The notes below the pieces were generated by a model. That model did no database searches, was not told where the DNA came from, and was given only the letters and a program-made list of their open reading frames with translations. Shown in pieces: positions 1 to 11,100 of a stretch of DNA of 62,000 bases. Every line of letters begins with the position of its first letter. Within the stretch, counting starts at the first letter, position 1. The translations under genes were made by a program, and so were the position numbers. Source of the DNA: Branchiostoma floridae (taxonomy: Eukaryota > Chordata > Leptocardii > Amphioxiformes > Branchiostomatidae); the NCBI RefSeq assembly GCF_000003815.2, contig NC_049990.1, forward strand, positions 18,543,248-18,605,247, read 5' to 3'.

Positions 1-263
1 GTAGCTGCCCCCTCCCCATGTGTTAGCATGTTTTCGATTCACAGCATTCAGATGAGTTCTTATCCTGACTCTTAGAAAGCCCCACAAACTACTAGTATCT
101 CAAACCAAGGACGTTGCTCAATCTGTGTTTAACTTAACTCAAGGTAAGGTAAGGTAAGAAATCCCCTCACCAACACTAACTGGTGACTTTGACCAAGGAG
201 GTTCATTTTTTAACCTCCTTGCTTTGAACAGCGGGAATCTTCGAGCCTATCTGACGTAAACAA

Positions 264-600
264 GGCCATCTTGATTTGATTATATGGATGACATCCACTG
301 GGAACTCCAAAACTGATGCCAGCGTGCAAAGGAAAAAAAGTTAAGCCAAAATTTGTCATCTAAGTGGTAAGGAAGTTTGAACAATTGGCTTATCACACAG
401 AGTATAGTATGCGAAGCAATATAGATTCTTCATTCTTGTTCTGTCATATTCTTCTTTGACTTTAAAATTGACTACGACCGTTTCCTGATATATTTTTGCA
501 ATTAGCGGCACGCTATTTGCTCATGTTGCAGCGGCTTTGTAACGTTATGCTTTATACGATGGTCGAAAACTGTTTTTGGAAACAGACTGTTGAATCAACT
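264..600. repeat. Interspersed repeat, family R (copy 1)
   Basis: Begins GGCCATCTTGATTTGATTA and shares a body (two-word matches such as 'tggatgacatcc', 'aaaactgatg', 'cttctttgactt', 'ggtcgaaaactg') with segments at about 22.07, 27.42 and 28.81 kb. The 27.42 kb copy shows the family has terminal inverted repeats. The right end of this copy is diverged and placed only roughly. Confidence 0.55.
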
Positions 601-1092
601 TGGGGCTGTTTTAACGATACAGTCAAACCAGTATTTGCGGCCACTTTTTGTTGGTCCCTTGGAATTTTCCCATTGGTGAAACTTGGTGAGAAAAATTGGT
701 GGGTACTGACATCATGTGTAAGTTATTGCTTGTGGTCAGTTGATCAACATTTTCTCTTCAGTGGCCACCTGTCTATAGTGGCCACATTTTTCCAGTCCCT
801 TGAGTGGCTGTTATAGGCAGGTTTGACTGTACTGACAAACATGCTCGTTGAAGTAAACACAGATGTCGTAACTTTATCTCCGGGTTCCTTGTAACTGCCC
901 ACTATTGCCTTGCTATGAAAATATCCATTGTCGACACAGACCTGTCTCCATATATGGCAAGTTATACCAGAGTCCATATTTCCCAGAGTCCATATGGATA
1001 TTTCCCAATCTTCCAGTGGTTTTCTCCATGCACGTGCACCCCTCCCACCAGCAATGTTCTGACCTGCTCAGCTTTTGCAACGTATCCATTGG

Positions 1093-1436
1093 ATGGTGGT
1101 GTCATGTAGTGCACAAGCAGTCTTGCCTCAGTGTTACATTCGACCCAGATGTCAGAGGTCCTGGGTTCAAATCCTGTCATGCTAACGCTAGTTCACCTTT
1201 ATCCATAGGGTAACCTTTATCCGTTCTTTTTAAGAACAATGTATTTAGGGGTATCAAGTCGGCAGATAATGGTTTCAAACTGCAATGTTTCGAAAATAGT
1301 ACAATTTGAAACTACCGTCCATCGATTTGATATCCCTGAATACCCTGTTTAGCAACACAACGGATATAGGTTACCCCGCGGATAAAGGTGAACTAACGTG
1401 GGGTACCAATTTTGTGCTCTTGTAAAAGGCACTTTA
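1093..1436 (+). repeat. tRNA-derived SINE fragment, interrupted by a hairpin MITE
   Basis: Bases about 1093-1187 carry a tRNA-like B box (GGTTCAAATCC) and bases about 1398-1436 carry the SINE body phrase 'cttgt..aaaggcacttta' seen in the copies at 35.1, 48.3 and 58.25 kb. The MITE listed next lies exactly between them, so it inserted into an older SINE. Confidence 0.6.
1188..1397. mobile_element. Palindromic hairpin MITE, family H (copy 1)
   Basis: The two ends are inverted copies (TAGTTCACCTTTATCC at the left, its complement at the right) and the inner arms around 1250-1345 are again inverted (TATCAAGT...ATCGATTTGATATCCC), so the whole unit can fold into one long hairpin. Related copies are at about 26.23, 54.35 and 57.60 kb. 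Confidence 0.65.
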
Positions 1437-1518
1437 TATGTTACGCCAAAAAGTAGTTACTTTTTGGCGTATCTTATTACCTGAATGTCTAACCTACATC
1501 GACGGCACTTTATAAAGA

Positions 1519-2987
1519 AGTTTATTTGCAAGTTCTTGCCCGAGGGCTAATTGCAACATGAAACATACAGAGAATATAATAAACATGTATAAAATGAAAT
1601 ACTTTGGTATAGATAACAATGGTGACAAGTGTAAACGAGTGACTATTCTATCAGTGGTATGGACTGCTGAGAGCTACAATCTACGTATTTAGGGTTTGAC
1701 TTCTTTTCTGGAAGCAGTGGAAGACGAAGTGTCCCACTTTTTCTATGATGCATGGGTTATGTGACGTTAACAGCGTTATAGTTTTGTTTTCGTCGGTAAG
1801 CGTTTGGAAATTTTTGTGGAATTTGCATGCCTCTTCAAATAACTCCTTTCTTTCCTGATCGTTAGAGAGGCAGTTAGAAATAAAATGTATTTCGTCTTCC
1901 ACCGGTTTTGCCATACAATGGTTACAGGTTCTTTCGCCCACAGGTAGCTTTTTGTACCGCCCTCTCTCAATTTCAAGGGGGTGGGCGCTAATTCTAAGTT
2001 GGCACATTGCCGATCTGACCTCGAATTTATCTAGTAACGTTAAATAAGTTTCCATTGAGTATCCCTTCTTTAGTTTCTTGAAAAATCTTAACTTACCATT
2101 ATCTGTGGACAGTCTATGAGAAAATGTCTGGATATATATATCTTCTAACCTTTTTCTTAACGATGTACATATATGCTTATTGTCTAGCTGTGAATTCATA
2201 GAGTTCCATAGGTAAGAGTAACCAGTATTGTCTAGAATTTCCTTTACGTCTTGTAACCAGTATTTCTTACGGCTGTTATTCGGTATAGATTGCTGACAGA
2301 GTAAAGCGTCTACTTGTAAGGGATGTGTTGAGAAGTCCAACTGTTTGAGGCGCAGCCAATACTTAACTGTACGTATGGATATATCTATGTCTATTGGGTA
2401 CATTCCAAGCTCTGCTCTACTAGCTATGTTACTTGAATTTCTATGTACACCGAGAACATTTTTACAAAAACGGTTCTGTGTAATTTCTGCTGGGCAACTG
2501 TCATCTGAATAAGCTTTACCCCAAATCTCACAACCATATAATATAATAGGTTTGATACATGTACTAAATAGTTTGAGCAGAGCCTTTGGAGACAGAGATG
2601 AATGCATCAGGGATTTCAGACTGAAAATGGCTTTGCGTGCTTTCAAGGACAGTTGTTTCTTTGCTAGAGAATAGGTACCTGAGGGGGATAACGTCAGGCC
2701 TAAGTAAGAATAGGAGGTTGCAATATCTATAGTATCTTTACCGAAAGTAAAATTCATGTTTTTGAAGATTCGTCCGAGTTTGTTGAAAATCATAACTTTG
2801 GTTTTCTTTAGGTTCACCTGAAGTTTCCATTTCTCGCAAAATGCATGGAGTTTATCCAGAGCGCATTGTAAACCTGTTTCAGATTCTGAAAACAACACTA
2901 CGTCGTCAGCATATAGCAGGGAGGATACAAGTAGATTATGCAGGGAGGGTGGGGCACAGTCAGGGCTGTCTAAATCTTTTACCAGGT
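1519..2987 (-). mobile_element. 5'-truncated non-LTR retrotransposon (LINE), reverse transcriptase C-terminal part
   Basis: A minus-strand open frame ends at 1681 and encodes the rear half of a reverse transcriptase: the catalytic box reads LLYADDVVLFSES, followed by the thumb-like region (KTKVMIF, YLGLTLS, YGCEIWG) and a CysHis cluster near the end (RTCNHCMAKPVEDEIHFISNC). The frame is unbroken over about 430 residues, so the copy is fairly young. The upstream part of the open frame (2988-3090) is antisense SINE sequence, so the LINE itself starts near 2987. The 3' tail has TTGCAAATAAA-type ends. Clade not assigned. A second minus-strand copy of the same family closes the window. Confidence 0.9.
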
Positions 2988-3125
2988 CTTTCCTCACTTC
3001 ACCCAGGTGTAAAAATGGGTACCTGACTTCGGTTTGGGAGGTAAAAGGCGGTGGACTCCACCTCCCAATACTAGACACAGTGGGCAACAATCCACTGCCT
3101 ATATGGTCTCAAAAGGGGGCTTAAA
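2988..3125 (+). repeat. SINE 3' fragment abutting the LINE
   Basis: Shares 'tttcctcact..acccaggtgt' and 'gaggtaaaaggcggtgg' with the SINE copies at 35.1 and 48.3 kb. Its 5' part is missing and replaced by the LINE, so one of the two elements truncated the other. Confidence 0.55.
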
Positions 3126-4899
3126 GGGTAGTAACCTTTAGTAGGCTTTACCACTGAATGGACACAGAGCGACTAAGCTGGATTTGTATGACTTATGACT
3201 CTATGATTGGATTATGATCCACAAAGTAAAGGTATGATTTGAAGTCCGCAAAAAACGCTTCTTTATCAATAAATTTCATTTCAACTCCTATGAATAAGAT
3301 TTTGGGCCTCTCAATGGATGGTCGCCACCTCAGTGGAAAGGGGGTATTGTACTATTAACCAGACCACATAGCCAATTAAAGTAGTTTTTGTTGCCCAAAG
3401 CCACCCTTTCAACAAAGACATCAATTATTGATACCTTTTTAAAGACAGTCAGCATTGCCTTTTCACCTAAAGAAGTCCCATATACTGACTGGATTACTTG
3501 CACTTTTTGGGATGGACTTTAGTGTTTTGTGATATTGTCCAACTGTTTAAGGTGGTTGTCCACTGTTTGGATGATGGAAGCTGTTGGAATATTTTGACTT
3601 GTAATATGTAGATCACTGACAAATTCAGGATGTGTTCTGGCTAGCACTGTCAATATGCTGGGTATCCGCAGGTGATTCAATTTGCAGCCTCTAAACAATG
3701 GTTCCCTATACAAAAAAGAGGAGAAAGCAACTGTTAATAACTCAACTTTCTGACGTTACTGGCACACAAACATACCCTCATATGAAAGCCCGACATCTCA
3801 GCTATCCGACAAACCACATTTCGGCATGAATCTAACGGTGAAACTTCCGGGAAACTGAAAGATTGACCCATGACCTCAAAACCGCACCACAACCCAGTGA
3901 GGAGGCCATGTGCTAGGACAAAAAAGTCCCAACTTTATACCCCCTAAAAACCACACAAACTCAGCTTTTTGGTCCTAATCACAAAGTAGAAACCCTCCCC
4001 TGTCACACCCACCTCAAAACTGCCAGGATTTCTACCCATTTGACCAGGAAAAAAAATCTTGAAGTTTTAGGCCCTGAACTATATTCGACAACCATCAATT
4101 TGCATGGCGGATTGACTGGCGGATCCCCTTAAAGAGCCAAAGATAAGAGGGGTCCCAGGATGACACCCTGTGGTACACAACATGACATTGTTCTCCACTC
4201 TGAATTTGGTTACATTGTCAATGATCCTTTGCTCCTTGGTGGTAAGGAAGGAACAGTTGAAGTTACAAGGCCTTAGGTTTAGCCAACTTCTGGTAGCTTA
4301 GCACTACAAAAATGAAGTAGGTGGTTCACAGGGCCAAAAGCTTTTCCATTATGTCAATTGTAACTGGGCTTGTTGTTGTAGTACTTGTACCCTTTTGATC
4401 GGCTGTTTTGGTCAGTATTGTATTATTTCATTGGTTGTTTTTCCTTTGTATCTACAACAATATGCTTTTTATTTTACTAGATCTTATTTACTTATGTTTT
4501 TTTAATGATTAATTATTAGTAGTAATTATCAAGACCATTTCTTCATTTCAAAAGAGTCAAGGGGAAAACCTAGAAAAAACCTTGGAGTTTTATGGTTTCC
4601 CTTGCATACATTTGTATTCCTTTTTACCATTTGCAATGAGTAGACTTGTTTTTCATGTGAAAATAGACAATAAACACATTCCAGTGACTTAAGAAATTTT
4701 CATTTCACACTCTGTAAACAGAACAGATGATGTCGAAATGTGTACTAAATATTGTACACTTCTGTGTTCGGTTTAATGATATACTTGTATTTATGGACTT
4801 GTTATGACCTGGAATCTTCATGGATAGACACCATGAACTTGCATATTTTTACATTTATTGCCATTGAGCAGATTGCCAGTAATGTCCTGTGCCCTTCAG
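3126..4899. other. Non-coding stretch before the first recognised exon
   Basis: No exon, RNA gene or clear repeat recognised. It ends in a normal splice acceptor (gcccttcag) at 4899, so it is the intron or upstream flank preceding the first WSC-like exon. No signal-peptide exon was found here. Confidence 0.5.
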
Positions 4900-5196
4900 G
4901 TCCCTACGGTAGGCTTGGATGTTGGACTGACAGTGGTGATCGCGCCATTCCAGTCAATCTGGAAGGGACAGATCCCCGACTGGATGGAGCTTTTCACTCT
5001 CGGCTGAACGCCATTGAGAAGTGTTACCGGGTGGTCAAGTCCCGTGGGTTCCAAGTTTTCGGTGTTCAAGACGGGGGCCAGTGTTGGTCGTCTGCACCGG
5101 GAGGAGAGGCCTACAAGAAGCATGGACCGTCCACCGCATGTGCTGAAGATGGGAAGGGCGGCTCATGGGCAAATGAAGTCTATAGAATCATACGTG
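4900..5196 (+). CDS. Exon 1: WSC-like 4-cysteine module, copy 1
   Basis: Phase 1-1 exon of 99 codons. It reads GPYGRLGCWTDSGDRAIP near the start, then EKCYRVVKSRGF, GVQDGGQCWSS and a final TAC/ADGKGG..NEVY block. Four cysteines, GCW at the start, and the GGQC motif resemble WSC-type carbohydrate-binding modules, but the tail (NEVYRII) is not standard, so the family assignment is tentative. The next exon is a paralogue with the same cysteines and the same phases. Acceptor cttcag, donor cgtg|gtgagg. It is the first exon of the chain that I can support; it is not the start of the protein, since it opens in phase 1 with no signal peptide. Confidence 0.85.
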
Positions 5197-8100
5197 GTGA
5201 GGAAACTAATTAATTACTACATGTAATTAGAAAAATTAACTGCTGTCCATCTCAGTGAATGTCTCCCAACGGAATTTCCGACAGAAATTCTCGGTCATCT
5301 TTAGCTATCTGACCCGAGCACTGTTAACACTCTGCACATGTGAGGTCAGCACTGGGTCAAAGTTTGTCGGTAGTTGGTACCGCGCCTGTCTCGGTTGAGT
5401 TCTTGGGTCAGGTGCCGGTAGATTAAACTTCGGCGAGTGACATTCCTTGAGTTGGAAAACATTTCATTTTTTGCATGAACTTTCATGCGAAGGTTAATTA
5501 CTAAATGTGAAGATTTGTGTTGGACGTTGGGGATTTGTAACACAAGCTATCAAGTCTGGGGCTCCAGGTATATAGGGGGACCGTAATATGAGGAATAGCA
5601 CGACGTGAAGTTTCTCTTCACACGAGGATCAACACGAAACGTGCCAATGCTCTCGTGCCGCTATCTTTGCACGCTCGCCCCAGGTAAAGGCCCATTACGT
5701 GCACTTCTTCAATTTTAGTGATGTCCGCACGGAATTGTACGCCCGACCTTGCAAAGCGCTGTGCGTTGCAAAATAGCGACAGATGTTCCAATCTATAGCT
5801 GTAAACTCCTGTTTTATTAAGAAAATGTACGCATTTCAAGTCAGACGTTCGCGACACGTCATTCATTGTGTCAAAGCGGTCCGTTTTACGCCACCGCTTC
5901 CCGCTTCTTGTGTACATGGATTACGTGCCAACTCGGGTTGCTTTGAGGTCATGCACGTGTCTGTTTGTACCGCGAGGTACCTCGGCACGCCCTTGTCGCA
6001 ATGTCCGCCGCTGTCCCCGTCGCTTTTTGCGCCCAGGAAAATGCGTGTCCTTTCTACACACAAGCGTGCGAAGTCAGCACGGGGCGAGGTAATGCACGCG
6101 TTCAGAGTTTGCGTGAAGTTGCTCAAAACTCGTCAATCGGCACGAAACGTGTTATTCTTCAAGCTCCGCTATCTTTACACGCGTGTGCTTACTCATGCCG
6201 CACTAAGTCCGTACGCGTGCAAAGATAGCGGCGTCTGAGAATTGGCACGTTTCGTGTGGATTGTCGTGTTTTGAGAAACTTCACGTCGTGCTATTCCTCA
6301 ATCCGGGTACCCCAAACATAGCTCCTGGGTTGGATGATTCATGGGGACCTGCAAATGCTTTGTGCATACAACTCAAGGTTGGGGTAGTGACCATATTCAC
6401 CAAAAAGCAGCGGTTGAATGGGGGGATCCTAACTTTCTTCTGATTGGTTCTCGTCTTATGTCAGCTGATTTCTGCAGCTGCAGCTTGTCCTTCAGAATGG
6501 TCAGGTGGTGGTCTTGCAACCACCTTATTTTAGACTGTTGGTGATCCACATTGACAACTTTGTCTTTCTTGTATACCCTTTATACACACTGTAGCTCTTT
6601 AAGCTTTGGGAAAAAGCAAGTAGTTTTCTTGTTGTTTAGTGACAAAGGATACAAACAATGAGTGCAGGACTAATAGTTTTTGAGAAGGGATGATATGCAA
6701 CGCTTTTCAACACTGAAGTGAGGAGGGAATGCTGTTTTGGAATAACTATGCAATAACTGGTAACGATAGGTCAGACATCGAAGTTAGGGCTGCCCATTGA
6801 CAAGCATGTTGAAATACACTAAATGAAGGCTTCAAAAAAGTACTAACCCATAGTTCAATCTTAAAAATTCTTCTCCACCAGAAAGTCACTTGGGTCTAGT
6901 TTATAACCATTCAAAGAAAACAGAGGGTTGTTCTGCTCTTTCTCCGAGAAAAGCTCGCTCTATGAAAGAAACCTCACCTCTGACCCCTTTTCCCTCCTGA
7001 TACAACCAGTAGCACCCTATAACTAAAACCTGTCCTTACACCAGCTGAACTGCTGAACTGAACAAATTTTGACCCAAACAGGAAAGCTTAGACCCTACAT
7101 GTCTCTTCTAACTCAAAAAGTCTCCAGATTGGGCAAAAATTTTCAAGGAAAAGAAAGATTTTCAAGGATTTTAAGTCACACCCAAATCGTCTTCCCATTT
7201 TTTGCCCTCTACCGCGCAACGCAAGTCTGACGTCAGCCCGATACCAGAAGTACATGTCTATATTATTAGACTTTACAGCTCTTACAATGCTAAGATAGGT
7301 AAATACATAAAATATTACTTTATTTTTATATATTTTATTATATAATTTGTTAATAATAGAAAAGATAATGACAGTCATATTTGATCAACCCATATATGAT
7401 TGTATGAAGATCAGAATTTTAAGTTTGGTATCCTATTGGTATGGTTTCAACAATAGAATTTTAAGATTTATTTTTAATATTTATTTATTTGGATTCTCCA
7501 CACTGGAGGGTATGGCGGAACAGGTGTCAAAATACCTTTTCGCAGCCGCCATACCTTAAACATAACAATGATACATCAAATCATAATATGCAAGATTTAT
7601 TCTATTACTCTATTTTTGTTTTCATTACCCTACTAATTTGTGTCAATAAAGTTTCTTCTATGTTAACTGTATATTTCTTAACTTTGTGTAGGCCCATACA
7701 GAAGTATCGGCTGTTGGGGTGAGGATAGCCCTAAGGCGATCCCGAGTCTGGAATTGACGGACCCCCGCCTGGATGGAGACTACCAAACTCGCACCAACCC
7801 CATCGAGAAGTGTTACTGGGTGGCCAGGGAACGGGGGTTCCCCATGTTTGCCGTTCTGGATGGGGGTCAGTGTGGCTCATCAGCAACAGCGATGGGAACG
7901 TACCAACTGCACGGGTCGGCTAATAACTGTGTTAACGGAGAAGGAGAATCGGATGCCAATGACGTCTACGAAATCGTTTACGGTAAAATAAAGGCTCCAT
8001 ACATGTCTTAATTGGTAGCAGCTCAGCTTCTATAAATGATAGTCGATATTTACCGGGGGAGGGCAAAGGTGCAAAGCTGGTCCAGTAGAAATATTTTTCC

Positions 8101-11100
8101 ATGGCCCTCCCCCAGTTCACATGTTTTCAATAGCCCTCTCCCCATTCCCCAAAATTTTTTGATGGCCCTCCACCCCAATTTTTCCTTCTCTATGATATAT
8201 GGATATTATAAATACAGGCAACAATCAATGCAATGGTACTTGTAAAGCTTGTAAACATTATGGTTAAATCCCACCTGCTGAAATCATATATATGGGGAAT
8301 GCACACACAATGCATGTATATGACATTGTGTAGTATTTTTTATGGGTTTGGTGTATTTCTGACCTAAATGTTTTATACAACAGCAAAGCACAACCAATGG
8401 GGATGTATATTATAAATCTGTGGTAGCAGCACAGAAATGGTCAAATGTTACTGATCCAAATGATTAAGCAATGAGCTCCGAGAATTAGATACATGTTGTA
8501 AATTGGCAAAAAAGTTGCCTACAGGATTCTCAAATAGACCTTCTTTCGTCTCTCACTTCCTGATGTATGAAGTAAACCTCTTTTCCCCCAATGTTAGACC
8601 TACAAATATGTCTCTAATGGGTGTTTCCATTTCTACAGACGAGCGCTGCCCCGATGGCTATACGTTATTTGCCGAGGACTGCTTCAAGGTATTTCCCGAC
8701 ACAAAAACGCACTCGGACGCACAGACACACTGCAACAATGAGGGTGGCAGCCTGGCGATGCCAAAAGACGAAGCAACCCACCAGCTACTCGAGTACCTGT
8801 TGGAGAGAGAAAAGGCTGCAGGGTCCTTCGTTGGTTTGAAACGAGTCACCGGCACTGACAGTTGGAGATGGGAGGATGGAAGTGACTTGGGCAGTTTCAG
8901 TAGCTGGAAGACTGGAGAGCCAGATGGTCAGGACTGTGTGAAGTATAACAGCAACCGCAACTGGGTTGACATCACGTGTTCACAGAACCTCGGCTTTATC
9001 TGTCAAGTACCACAAGGTAAGCATTTCCATCATCATCATCATATGTCATCCTCATGATGATGTGGAACAAGTGAAGTTCAACTTCCAGTACAGTCTGTCA
9101 TTCATCGCTGCAAGGAGTTCCGTACCATCCAGTCCTGTTTCTAAGTCAATAAGCTTCTTCAAAGTTAGCCTTGGGTGACCAACACGTTTCTTAGAGAAAA
9201 CAGGTGTCCAGAACAAGTGTTTGCCAACTGGCTCTCTACTACGAGCCACATGGCCAGCAAGGAGTAGTCGGCGTTGTTTGTTGTTAAACAACAGATGTAA
9301 AATTTGGTAACGATCCATATAGCTGACTATTTGTAATATGTTTCCACCATGGTGTATCACACATTACCCTTAACATCCTTGCATAAGTACCATCAAGCCT
9401 TTCCAACATTTTATAATTATCATGCTTCACAGAGACATAAAAGCAGATGTCATACTAACAACTTTAACATAACTTAGTAAGTCACTGAATAAAGAGGCTC
9501 CTCTTTTACACAAACATTTCTTTAGCTCCGCCAACAATTCTGTGACTGTCAACTTCCTCAGGGCAGTTCTAACTGGGGTGCAGTGTGAACATAACACTGT
9601 GTAAAACAATCACTGCATATAATAATTACGTACATACTTTATGTTTGGAACTGCATCTTGAGCAGTAATCACACCAGTAGCTGCAGTACCATGTGAACCA
9701 GTCAGGGCTGCCCTGAGAAAGGTGACAGACATTCACCGAAAGTTCGGTGGGAATAAAAAAGAGTCTATTTATTCAGCTATAACTTCTATTTCCATGCTCC
9801 TGTGGTACCTTGAAGATGGGGATTTCTAAAGAAAACAACTTGAAGGTTGTCAAGTCTTTGAACATTTTTTTCCTCCATAGCCTCTGAGTGGCGGCAGCTG
9901 TTCGCAACAGCACGTGGTACGGGACAGAAAGTCTTCGATGCATGGAGTGCGGATTCTGACACCGCGGTCCAGCACGACAAAAGCCCCCTTGTTGAGCTGT
10001 GGTCGTACCTGGGCATCAGTAAGGCAAGTTATCCAATATCACTCAACGCACCCCTACGATATTAGCATCTACTCTGGTAGAAAGGGATGTCCCCAGTAGC
10101 TCAATTGCTAACAGCCTTTCAGTTGAGCTTCTGATTACAATCACTTAGGAGACTATGGTTCAAACCTGGGTAGGTCATCTCAGTTGGGGCTTCACCTGTC
10201 TTTTGGAAAGGACACAAAGTGGGGGTGTGGTGTTCGAGGACATGCCTCGAGCACATTAAAGGGGAAGGGCCAGCGCCTGGCATTACAATCGTCTGAACGA
10301 ACACTGTTGGGGATAGGTATAAAGGAAATGATGTGGGTTTTCCTGCACCCTGGTACAAAATGTAAATGTAGATGTCAATCAACATGCGCATGATTGGATG
10401 AATAAATGGATGAATGAATGGTTGAGTGAATGATTTATTTCTAGATACATGTATCGGACAATGCTTCAGTTAGTAAGAGACTGTCTACAGCATTCACTTC
10501 TGTTGATAACGTTATGTTTATTCGCACTAGATATGCAACATATCGGTTGGATCTCGCATATGTTGGCACTAGATGGCACTAGTAATGAAAAGGTGATACG
10601 GAGTACATTTCTGATAGCTTATAAAATGGTGCTAAAACTCTGAACTAACTTCAGAGAATTGTATGTTCTAGGTTAAGGTCGTGTTGGAGTCCACATCTGG
10701 GGATGTTACGCTGACCTTCGACGGACAAAACACCGACAAGTACAGCTGGTTCTCCAAGTCTCGCCTGATCTCATCAGNNNNNNNNNNNNNNNNNNNNNNN
10801 NNNNNNNNNNNNNNNNNNNNNNNNNNNNNNNNNNNNNNNNNNNNNNNNNNNNNNNNNNNNNNNNNNNNNNNNNNNNNAAGGTCGTGTGGGAGTCCACATC
10901 TGGGGATGTTACGCTGACTTTCGACGGACAAAACACCGACAAGTACAGCTGGTTCTCCAAGTCTCGCCTGATCTCATCACCATGGACTGATCTGGACACT
11001 GAGCCAATAGACACATTTTCCATCCACGACGAACCCAGTCAAAGGTACAACATGGGCTAGATCTCTCAGTGTAGTATCAGCTGTTGAATAAATCAATGTA

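Noticed and set aside
1141-1180. tRNA gene suggested by the B box GGTTCAAATCC
   Set aside because: No cloverleaf can be formed and the segment belongs to a SINE family; the same holds at 35.2 and 58.3 kb.
3519-3713. Minus-strand open frame before exon 1
   Set aside because: No domain, no splice-supported continuation, typical random length for this base composition.
4752-5213. Open frame with an ATG at 4,752 that could make exon 1 a first exon
   Set aside because: The part before 4,900 shows no signal-peptide pattern, a good acceptor (cttcag) lies at 4,899, and the paralogous exon 2 also begins at an acceptor in phase 1.
5783-6238. 151-residue open frame in a CpG-rich region
   Set aside because: It lies wholly inside a foldback element and overlaps other frames of similar length on both strands; no recognisable domain.
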